Shown here: positions 16,262 to 23,397 of the stretch, in pieces | How the letters are laid out: each line of letters begins with the position of its first letter | Position numbering within the stretch: position 1 is the first letter of the stretch | Origin: an uncultured Gemmataceae bacterium | GTDB taxonomy: Bacteria > Planctomycetota > Planctomycetia > Gemmatales > Gemmataceae | Reading direction: 5' to 3' | NCBI GenBank assembly: GCA_937923405.1 | Contig: CALDUY010000002.1 | Location: 62,001 to 126,000, forward strand | Length of the DNA stretch: 64,000 nucleotides | Position numbers and translations under genes: made by a program | The notes under the pieces: model-generated | What the model saw: only the letters and a program-made list of their open reading frames with translations | The model's database searches: none | What the model was told of the DNA's origin: nothing

Positions 16262-17251
16262 TTAGCGGCTAGCCGTCAGCGTCGAAGCTGCGGAGGTGGT
16301 GAAATCGATCGTCACTTCTTTGCCAGCGGCCACATCGACTCGCCGGGTCTCCGTCACCGTCTTGCCCTCGCGAACGATCTCGGCCTTGACGGTGTAGAAG
16401 TAGCTCTTGCCCTTTTCCAATTTCGGCGTAGTGAAGGTCTGCTGGCCACTGACATTGACCGCCACGTCGTTGACCGTCAACTTGGCGTTGCTGGGCAGCT
16501 TCACGGTGACACTGGCGGGAGCCGCTTCTTCGTCGCTCTTGGCCACCGCGCCGAAGTCGGAGAAATCGACCACTGTGCTACGACCAGCGAAGACGTTTAC
16601 TTCCTTCGTCTCGGTGACCGGCTTGCCCTCGACGAGCCGTTCCGCCACGAAGGTGTAGCTGTAGGTTCGACCTGGAGTCAGCGCGGGGGAAGTATAGACT
16701 TCCTCGTCGCCGCGACGCGGCACCACATGTCCGTTGACCTTCAGGGTGATGTCCTTGCTGGCCTTGACGACAACGGTGGCGGGCCGATTGGTGTTGGCCT
16801 TAGCCTGATTGCCGGTCATGGTCGGCGGAGTGGGGATGGTCTCGGTTCCACTTGGAGCCGTCATCGCGCCACCGTCAATCACCGTGCCACCGATCACCGC
16901 GCCGCCCAGGGCCGGGACCGCGCAGCCGACGCAAGCGTAGGTCACACCCAGCGAGCAGCCGTAGCAACCATAGCACGCGCCATTCACATAAACGCCATAA
17001 GCGCACGAGCAGGAGCAACCCCAGCAGCTGCAATAGCCCGTGCAAGCGTAGCAGCCACACGTCGTCCAACAACCGTAGCACCCCGAGCAATAGCAGCCGC
17101 TGTAGCAACCCTTCCAGCAGCCATAACAGCTGTAGCACCCATAGCACCCATAGCAGCCACAATAGCAACCGCAGTGATGCTTGTGCTTGAATCCCCAGTC
17201 GGCGGACGTGGTACCGGATGTCAACGCCGCAGCTAGGACGATTCCGTACAT
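16262..17251 (-). CDS. Secreted Cys-Gly-Tyr-rich protein with two TIGR03000 repeats
   Basis: 329 aa from the ATG at 17251, chosen for the strong GGAGGAG 8 nt upstream and because it starts a signal peptide (MYGIVLAAALTSGTTSA). Mature residues about 25-112 carry 26 cysteines, mostly as GCY or CGC units with Gly, Tyr, Ser and Trp and few charged residues. After a hydrophobic/Gly and Thr/Pro linker come two copies of the planctomycete TIGR03000 domain (about 160-240 and 250-325), each with T(V/L)xVNG or LTVND, then YxYTFxAE or YFYTVKAE, then VTETxxVxVxAG. Disulfide cross-linking in the cell envelope is a reasonable inference, as planctomycete walls are reported to be proteinaceous and cystine-rich. 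Function is unproven. Confidence 0.85.
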   Translation of the reverse strand: MYGIVLAAALTSGTTSADWGFKHKHHCGCYCGCYGCYGCYSCYGCWKGCYSGCYCSGCYGCWTTCGCYACTGYCSCWGCSCSCAYGVYVNGACYGCYGCSLGVTYACVGCAVPALGGAVIGGTVIDGGAMTAPSGTETIPTPPTMTGNQAKANTNRPATVVVKASKDITLKVNGHVVPRRGDEEVYTSPALTPGRTYSYTFVAERLVEGKPVTETKEVNVFAGRSTVVDFSDFGAVAKSDEEAAPASVTVKLPSNAKLTVNDVAVNVSGQQTFTTPKLEKGKSYFYTVKAEIVREGKTVTETRRVDVAAGKEVTIDFTTSAASTLTASR

Positions 17252-17565
17252 GTAGTTTACTCCTCCCTCATGAGATAACCGGGCCGTCCCGGCCGCGTGG
17301 GTCGCCAGGCACAGGCCTTCCCCTCCACCCCGTGCGAACAGAGTGCAAGTCCATGATTGACGATAAAGCCAGATAGCCATTCCGTCAAAGGTAAACTGGG
17401 AGAATTATACAAACTGGGAGAAACAGCTTGGACAAGCTGTCGCGATTATAGCGACCAACGGGTTCTCCAAAAGCAGGAACCGGCTGGCAGGCCAGCTTTT
17501 CGGAGCCACGTCCTCCCAACCGGTCGAACCCGTACCAACTTTTCATGAGTCGCAGGGGGCTATGA
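17252..17565. other. 314-bp leader/promoter region of the Cys-rich gene
   Basis: No gene seen. It holds a candidate minus-strand promoter flanked by direct repeats (17393-17435), a perfect 7-bp hairpin (17423-17440) and an imperfect inverted repeat CTCCAAAAGC ... GCTTTTCGGAG (17465-17505) enclosing a GCTGGC/GCCAGC hairpin. The last lies just downstream of the cNMP/FHA gene and may be its terminator. Confidence 0.55.
17393..17435 (-). promoter_or_regulatory. Candidate promoter with direct-repeat operator
   Basis: On the minus strand a perfect TATAAT (17404-17409) is flanked by two identical 12-mers, TTCTCCCAGTTT, at 17411-17422 and 17393-17404. A weak -35-like TTGTCC lies at 17430-17435, with long spacing (20 bp). 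One 12-mer sits in the spacer and one over the likely start point, as expected for a repressor operator. It faces the Cys-rich gene, giving a leader of about 145 nt. Confidence 0.45.
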
Positions 17566-18420
17566 TCAAACCTTCTGCAACACCACGCGGAACCGAAACG
17601 GCGACTGCCTGTTGCCTAGAACCACCGTGTTTTCTCCCTCGATCAGCCGCGCTTCCATAATGCCACTGTGGCCGCCGATGACTCGTTCGTTCACGATTGT
17701 GCCTAAATGGCTACCACGATCACGCACCACAAAGCGATCTTCGCCAATGCGGTCGATCAGCATGTGATTGCGCGAGATGTGGAACGGTCGTTTGTCGATC
17801 AGCCACAAATCGTTTAGATCGAGCGAGTCGGACTCGTGAGCTTCACTGGCGCGACCGACGCGAAAGGGAAAGTTCTCGATCAGCACGCCATCGGGCCGCA
17901 GAATGCCGCTGCCCTCGGTTGGTGGCGAGAACAACCGCACCTGGTACTTGGTCTTAAGTCGTTCGGAGGTTGGCGGATCCGAAGCCGGTGGATCGGAGGC
18001 TGATTGGGCCAAATGACTGGCTCGGGACTCTAGCTCGCGTAGCCGTTCAAAGATCGTTCGCAAATAGCTGAGACATCGCTGCGGCTGGGCGAGCAACACC
18101 TCGGAAAATTCTTCGCTGGTCAGTCGCGAGACCTGTAGATCGGTGATGGCTCGGGCCGAATTCCGCCGCGGGCGATCGTCGATCAAGCCCATCTCCCCAA
18201 AAACCCCGCCCGGACCAAACGTGCCGATGACTTGCGGTCCTGTCGGCGTTTGGCGGACGATTTCGACCCTACCTTTCTCGATCAGATAGGCATGGGTGCT
18301 GGGATCCCCTTCCTGGAATAAATACTCGCCGGCACGGAATGACAGAAGGTTCATACATCGCCTTTTGGATTCGACTGGAGCGGGCGAGCTGCTGGGAAAG
18401 TCGTCGCCGTTGCCTCTCAT
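17566..18420 (-). CDS. Cyclic-nucleotide-binding / FHA domain protein
   Basis: 284 aa from the ATG at 18420 (GGGGAGG about 6 nt upstream, better than the Met nine codons earlier). Residues about 25-140 form a CRP/cAMP-type binding domain (LFQEGDPSTHAYLIEKGRVEI, FGEMGLIDDRPR, SARAITD). A Ser/Pro linker follows. Residues about 175-284 form an FHA domain with FRVGRASE, HISRNH and a NxxxLGTIVNERV-like core, which binds phosphothreonine peptides. No effector or DNA-binding domain is present, so it may be an adaptor linking a nucleotide signal to Ser/Thr kinase output. Confidence 0.87.
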   Translation of the reverse strand: MRGNGDDFPSSSPAPVESKRRCMNLLSFRAGEYLFQEGDPSTHAYLIEKGRVEIVRQTPTGPQVIGTFGPGGVFGEMGLIDDRPRRNSARAITDLQVSRLTSEEFSEVLLAQPQRCLSYLRTIFERLRELESRASHLAQSASDPPASDPPTSERLKTKYQVRLFSPPTEGSGILRPDGVLIENFPFRVGRASEAHESDSLDLNDLWLIDKRPFHISRNHMLIDRIGEDRFVVRDRGSHLGTIVNERVIGGHSGIMEARLIEGENTVVLGNRQSPFRFRVVLQKV

Positions 18421-18601
18421 CGTAATCCTCCCCTTGGAGGCGATCAATCAAGAATCCGGCCTGCCAACGACTCGCTTAGCTCTGCGCTGACTACTTTCTG
18501 GCGAATCAACTTCTCCATAAGCTCTATCTACTGTGAATCGAGTGGCAACGCTTCACGCTGGCTGTGCCAATCTAACCCTGGTTCCGTTTGGGAGATGATT
18601 G

Positions 18602-19195
18602 ATGTCCGCTGGATTTCCGTATTTCTGTCCGACCGAATCCCCTGAAGTCGAGTCGCTACGGCGTTCCTGGGGGTGGTTTCTCGCCTGGGGAATTCTGTTA
18701 ATCCTCTGTGGCCTCGCCGCCTTATCGCATCCAGTTTTGACCACGATTCTGGCCACGCAGATTTTCGGGGTTTTGCTGCTGATCGCGGGGGTCGCAGAAC
18801 TGGTCATCGCCTTCACGGCGCGCAGTTGGGGCGGCCTGCTGACAACGCTGTTGTGTGGATTCCTCTACCTGTTCGCTGGCGTATTGTTCCTCGATCGCCC
18901 CGAACTAGCGGCGACCGGTTACACGTTATTTCTCACCATGTTGTTCTTCGCCGCCGGAGTCGTTCGCATCGCCGCCGCGTTGACGCATCGATTTCCCGGC
19001 TGGTTTTGGATGGTTCTCAACGGCGTGATCAACATTGCTCTGGCGTTACTGATTTGGCGCGATCTGCCCGAGGCCGCCCTGTGGGTGATCGGTCTTTTCG
19101 TCGGCATCGACTTACTGTTCGCCGGCTGGACCTGGGTCATTCTGTCGTTGGGGCTTCGCCAGTTGACGTCCTCGTTGCCCATGAGCAACGGTTGA
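18602..19195 (+). CDS. HdeD-family (DUF308) membrane protein
   Basis: About 197 aa with six predicted TM helices arranged as three similar pairs, each starting from a W/R-rich loop (RRSWGWFLAWGILLILCG ..., ARSWGGLLTTLLCGFLYL ..., FPGWFWMVLNGVINIALALL). This matches HdeD/DUF308, in which an acid-stress role is known for the E. coli member only. GGGAG sits 8 nt before the ATG at 18602. It is 136 nt upstream of the TssK operon on the same strand. Confidence 0.85.
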   Translation: MSAGFPYFCPTESPEVESLRRSWGWFLAWGILLILCGLAALSHPVLTTILATQIFGVLLLIAGVAELVIAFTARSWGGLLTTLLCGFLYLFAGVLFLDRPELAATGYTLFLTMLFFAAGVVRIAAALTHRFPGWFWMVLNGVINIALALLIWRDLPEAALWVIGLFVGIDLLFAGWTWVILSLGLRQLTSSLPMSNG

Positions 19196-19331
19196 TTTTC
19201 CCTACCAATTCGAGGAGTTGGGCTAAGTTTGCCATTCCTCGGACTAGCGCGAAAATAGCGTTTGTCGGGAACCAGTTGGGTCGCTATCTTGCAGAAGTGT
19301 CGCGTTCCTACATCTGGCAGGAGAGGTAGCG

Positions 19332-20759
19332 ATGACGGCCAGGCCGGTTCACTGGCATGAGGGGATGTTTCTTCGGCCGCATCATTTTCAGGCCAATCAG
19401 CGGTATTTCTGCAAGGAGCTGGCTCGGGCCACTCGCTGGAACCAGCACCACGACTGGGGGCTACGGTCGATTTCACTGGATCTCGACGCTTTGGCCAATC
19501 ATCGCTTTGTCGTTCGCTCCCTACGCGCGCGTCTGCGCGATGGCACCCTGATTTCACTACCCGAGGATGGCGACGTACCGGTTCTCGATCTGAAACCACA
19601 TCTGGAACGGCAGTCGTCACTGACAGTCTATCTGGCCTTACCGCTGGTGCATCTGGGACGCTCGAATGTCTCCGAAGAGCGGCTCGACGCTGTTCGGTAT
19701 CGTCTGGATACTCAAGAGTTGGAAGACGAGAACACCGGAGTCAATCCGCAGCTGATCCAGGTGCGCTTGCTGAATTTACGCCTGTTGCTATCGACTCAGG
19801 ATCAAGCCGGATATGATGTGCTGCCCTTGGGGCGGATCGAAAAATCGATGCGGGCCGATGGCTTGCCTCGCCTGGATGAATCGTACATTCCACCCGTGCT
19901 GGCCGTGGATGCCTGGACGCCGCTCCAACACGGGCTGTTGCAGAATGTTCACGATCGCATCGGCAAAAAGCTTGATCTGCTCTGCGAGCAGCTGCTGTCA
20001 CGCAATATCGACTTCGATAGTCAGTCGCAGGGGGAACGGCTGTTGTTCGAGCAAACCCGAGTGCTGAATGAAGCGGTTGCCACCTTAGGAATTCTCTCCT
20101 ATGCAGAGGGAATTCATCCACTACAGGCTTACCTCGAACTTTGTCGTCTGGTCGGGGCGCTGGCGATCTTTGGGGAGTCGCGGCGAACGCCAGTTTTGCC
20201 CGCCTACGATCACGACGATTTGGGAGGCTGTTTCTACGCGGTTAAGCATCATCTCGACGCCCTCCTCGACGCCTTTGTGGAGCCAGCGTATAAGGAACGG
20301 CCCTTCGTTGGCGCAGGGTTACGCATGCAAGTGGCGTTGGAATCGCTCTGGTTGGAACCGGGCTGGAAACTGTTTATCGGTGTGGATAGTCCCTTGGAAA
20401 CTGAGGACGTAGTGCGTCTGCTGACCAAGCCAGGCGGACTGGATATGAAGGTTGGTTCTTCGGATCGCGTCGATCAGCTATTCCGACTCGGTCAGGCCGG
20501 GTTGAAGTTTACGCACACGCCCCAGCGCCCTCCGGTCCTGCCCCAACGTTCTGGCCTGATCTATTTTCAGGTCAGCGGCGAATCGCAACAAGCAGAATGG
20601 CTCCAGGTGCAAAAATCCCTGAGCCTGGCCGTGCGTTTGAACGAAACGCGGATCGCCGGCAAAATTCAGGATCAGCGACGCTTAACGATCAACACTGGCG
20701 GCGGGCAGATGACGACGCTTCAATTTACGCTGTTCGCCGTGCCTGATCTCAGTGAGTAA
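19332..20759 (+). CDS. tssK: Type VI secretion baseplate subunit TssK
   Basis: 475 aa, the normal TssK length. The N-terminal family signature VHWHEGMFLRPHHFQ (residues 6-20) is clear, and similarity in style continues through the shoulder and C-terminal head (LPLGRIEKS, FIPPVL-like SYIPPVLAV, LEPGWKLFIGV). In known systems TssK trimers join the TssFG wedges to the membrane complex TssJLM. Here no tssB, C, F, G, E, H, J, L, M, hcp or vgrG lies in the window. First gene of a tight operon: 5 nt to the next gene, then 26 nt to the MinD-like gene. Confidence 0.88.
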   Translation: MTARPVHWHEGMFLRPHHFQANQRYFCKELARATRWNQHHDWGLRSISLDLDALANHRFVVRSLRARLRDGTLISLPEDGDVPVLDLKPHLERQSSLTVYLALPLVHLGRSNVSEERLDAVRYRLDTQELEDENTGVNPQLIQVRLLNLRLLLSTQDQAGYDVLPLGRIEKSMRADGLPRLDESYIPPVLAVDAWTPLQHGLLQNVHDRIGKKLDLLCEQLLSRNIDFDSQSQGERLLFEQTRVLNEAVATLGILSYAEGIHPLQAYLELCRLVGALAIFGESRRTPVLPAYDHDDLGGCFYAVKHHLDALLDAFVEPAYKERPFVGAGLRMQVALESLWLEPGWKLFIGVDSPLETEDVVRLLTKPGGLDMKVGSSDRVDQLFRLGQAGLKFTHTPQRPPVLPQRSGLIYFQVSGESQQAEWLQVQKSLSLAVRLNETRIAGKIQDQRRLTINTGGGQMTTLQFTLFAVPDLSE

Positions 20760-20764
20760 GTCCT

Positions 20765-22591
20765 ATGTCGTCGCATCTGGTCTTACTGGAACTAATTGGA
20801 CAGGCACTGTTGCCGATGATCGCCGAGTCAGAAGCCGTTTTTGATCGCAGTCGGCTTGTTCGAGACGTTTGGGGCAACTGGGCCAAAATCTGCGATCCCG
20901 CCACACGCCAAGCGCATCTCCATGCTTTGGCCACCCTTCCGATCAACGAACTTCGTGAGCAGATCCACGAGATCGTTCGTCGCCTACTGCCCGATCAAGC
21001 CGGTCCCGAGAGCGCGGCGATGACACGCTATCTGACCGCCCTGCCTCTGTTGCTGCATCGTCTAGAGCCGCGAGGCATCGAACAGGCCGACGACCTGCTA
21101 CGTCGGCTACCACCGCGGATCCCCAACTATCTACCTGGAGATCGGGTGCCAGCCTTGGCGGACTACGAACTCGTCGAATTGATGCGGATCTCGCCTCATG
21201 CCGAAGTCTGGACTGCGCGCAATCACGAGATTCCCGAGCGTCCTTATCCCCTGATAGTGCTGTTCGATCAGGCGGAAGAAGCACGACGGGTGCTCGCCTG
21301 GCATCGCAACCAAATGGACACGCCGGGACTACTACCCGTTGAGGATTCCTTTCTGAACGCGCCAACGCCTGGGCTGCGTTTCGCCTCGGCAGGAGCGCCG
21401 AGCTTCGAGATGCGCTCGCACTTGTTTCGCGCGGTGGTTCAGACGGTCGCGACCCTACATAGTCGACAACCGCCAGCTGCCGTCGGGGCGATTCTGCAGA
21501 CCGACGTGTTCCTGCGCGAGGGGCAGGCAGCGCTTTTGGTACTCGATCCTCCCAGCGATTCCTCCCCGCGCGAGGACATGCCGTATCTGGGCCGCCTAGG
21601 CTTGCAACTACTCACCTCCCCAGAAAGCGAGTTACTCGATCTGTTAACTTCTTGTCAAGCGGCCAATCCTCAGGAGCGGCCCGCACAGGCCAACGAATTG
21701 CTGGCACGACTTCCTCTCGAAACCGTGCCGACGCCACGCCTGGAGCCGGTTGCCCCTCGACCGCGAACCCGACGAACCGGCGAAGTTTGGAAACTGTTGG
21801 ACACTCTGCAACACACTCAGCCGGAACGTCCCAAACTACTAACTAACGCCATCGGCATGCGCTTCGTCTTGATCCCGGAAGGCAAGTTCCTAATGGGATC
21901 GCCGAAAGACGAACTGGGGCGTCGCGACAACGAAGGGCCGCAACACGATGTTGTCCTGACCCGAGCATTCTATTTGGCCGTCACGCCGACCACCCAGGAA
22001 CAGTACGAGCGCGTCATGGGCATCAATCCCTCGCGGTTTCAGGGAGCAGCGGGCGGTGGCCCCGATCACCCCGTCGAGTGTATCTCCTGGCACGACGCGG
22101 TCGCCTTCTGTGCCAAGCTGAGTGAACTGCCGACCGAGGTGGAACGCGGCCACGTCTATCGGCTGCCCACTGAGGCGGAATGGGAATACGCTTGTCGGGC
22201 TGGGTCGCATACTCCGTTTCACACCGGGCCGAGTTTGTCTCCTCGCGATGCCCGCATTGATGGGGGAAATCCCTATGGCAGTGGGCCGAGCCTGCTCAGT
22301 CCGCCACACACCGGCCGAGTGGCCAGCTACCCGGCAAATCTGTTTGGCCTGCACGACATGCACGGCAATGTTTGGGAATGGTGCAGCGATTGGTATGATG
22401 CCAGCTACTATCAGCATTCGCCGCGTCACGATCCGCCAGGTCCGGAGTCTGGCGTTTATCGCGTATTGCGCGGCGGTTCGTGGCGCAACCAGGCCAGCAC
22501 CTGTCGCTCGGCCTATCGCAATGCCCTGCCGCCCAATCAACATCAGCCGTACATCGGTTGTCGAGTAGTGCTAATTGTTAGCTCAGAATAA
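20765..22591 (+). CDS. Degenerate kinase-like / SUMF1 (FGE-like) fusion protein
   Basis: 608 aa. An N-terminal helical region (about 1-120) resembles the one preceding planctomycete kinase-SUMF1 proteins. Residues about 130-320 look like a collapsed kinase domain: it opens with YELVELMRISPHAEVWTARN in place of a glycine loop and ends with NPQERPAQANELLARL, as kinase C-lobes do. There is no VAxK lysine, HRD or DFG, and the domain is much shorter than 260 aa. Residues about 360-608 are a SUMF1 domain (GMRFVLIPEGKFLMGSP, RLPTEAEWEYACRAG, NVWEWCSDW, RGGSW, CRSAYR). With one candidate Cys at the site, true formylglycine-generating activity is doubtful. Likely a scaffold acting with TssK. Confidence 0.83.
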   Translation: MSSHLVLLELIGQALLPMIAESEAVFDRSRLVRDVWGNWAKICDPATRQAHLHALATLPINELREQIHEIVRRLLPDQAGPESAAMTRYLTALPLLLHRLEPRGIEQADDLLRRLPPRIPNYLPGDRVPALADYELVELMRISPHAEVWTARNHEIPERPYPLIVLFDQAEEARRVLAWHRNQMDTPGLLPVEDSFLNAPTPGLRFASAGAPSFEMRSHLFRAVVQTVATLHSRQPPAAVGAILQTDVFLREGQAALLVLDPPSDSSPREDMPYLGRLGLQLLTSPESELLDLLTSCQAANPQERPAQANELLARLPLETVPTPRLEPVAPRPRTRRTGEVWKLLDTLQHTQPERPKLLTNAIGMRFVLIPEGKFLMGSPKDELGRRDNEGPQHDVVLTRAFYLAVTPTTQEQYERVMGINPSRFQGAAGGGPDHPVECISWHDAVAFCAKLSELPTEVERGHVYRLPTEAEWEYACRAGSHTPFHTGPSLSPRDARIDGGNPYGSGPSLLSPPHTGRVASYPANLFGLHDMHGNVWEWCSDWYDASYYQHSPRHDPPGPESGVYRVLRGGSWRNQASTCRSAYRNALPPNQHQPYIGCRVVLIVSSE

Positions 22592-22617
22592 GCCTTCCGG
22601 ACGTCGCGGATAGAGGT

Positions 22618-23385
22618 ATGGGAAAAATTCTCTCGGTACATTCGTTTCGTGGCGGAACCGGCAAGTCGAACCTGACAGCCAACCTCGCCGCAGCGCTGGC
22701 TTTGACCAGCCAAACCGGGCTACGCATTGGCATCGTCGATACCGACATTCAATCGCCCGGCATCCATCTTCTTTTCCAACTCACCGAGGCGAACTTCAAC
22801 CGAGCGTTGAACGATTATCTCTGGAGCCAATGCGCCATCGAGGACACCGCCTATGAGGTCACGCCTCCTCAACTGCGTGAGCGTGCCAATACTTTATATC
22901 TGATTCCATCGAGCATGAAAGCCGGCGAAATCGCTCGGGTGATTCGTGAAGGATATGACGTCAACCGCCTCACAGATGGCTTTCAAGATATAATAGATAT
23001 TTTACATCTTGACTATCTTTTAATCGATACGCATCCGGGCTTGAACGAGGAGACGCTACTCGCGTTGGCGATCTCCGACATGCTGATTTTGCTGTTACGG
23101 CCGGATCGCCAGGACTTCCAGGGCACCGCCGTCACCGTCGAGGTCGCTCGCAAACTTGGCGTGCCAGAATTGCTGCTCGTGATTAACAAGACTCTGCCGA
23201 CGATCGACCACGACGCTTTACGACAGCGTGTCGAAGACACCTACCTCGCCCCCGTCGCGGCAATGTTACCCTTGAGCCAGGAAATGCTCCAACTCGCTTC
23301 GGGAGGCCTGTTTCTTTTGCACTACCCCGAGCATCCGATGTCCGAGTCCATCTTGCAGCTGGCCCGACGTGTGCAAAACTCTTAA
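22618..23385 (+). CDS. MinD/ParA-family P-loop ATPase
   Basis: 255 aa. A deviant Walker A (FRGGTGKSNL, with the signature Lys replaced by Arg at its first position) begins near residue 10. A switch I Asp (IVDTDIQSPG) and Walker B hydrophobic-Asp (YLLIDTHPG) follow. Such ATPases dimerise on ATP and position cellular cargo (plasmids, septum, flagella, secretion machinery). No ParB/MinE partner is adjacent. Co-transcription with TssK suggests placing an injection-type baseplate, an inference only. The last residues do not form a clear amphipathic membrane helix. Confidence 0.87.
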   Translation: MGKILSVHSFRGGTGKSNLTANLAAALALTSQTGLRIGIVDTDIQSPGIHLLFQLTEANFNRALNDYLWSQCAIEDTAYEVTPPQLRERANTLYLIPSSMKAGEIARVIREGYDVNRLTDGFQDIIDILHLDYLLIDTHPGLNEETLLALAISDMLILLLRPDRQDFQGTAVTVEVARKLGVPELLLVINKTLPTIDHDALRQRVEDTYLAPVAAMLPLSQEMLQLASGGLFLLHYPEHPMSESILQLARRVQNS

Positions 23386-23397
23386 CCCTGTTCTCCC

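Noticed and set aside
17100-17170. Tandem DNA repeat or CRISPR-like array in the Cys-rich gene
   Set aside because: The repetition is at the codon level (Cys-Gly-Tyr) with varied bases and no spacers; it is coding.
16256-17236. Long plus-strand ORF opposite the Cys-rich gene
   Set aside because: An antisense shadow of a GC-rich repetitive gene; low-complexity Ala/Thr product, no leader or site, whereas the minus-strand gene has a strong site and signal peptide.
20765-22591. True formylglycine-generating enzyme
   Set aside because: The SUMF1 domain shows only one candidate Cys at the active-site region and no sulfatase lies in the operon; a scaffold or ligand-binding role is more likely.
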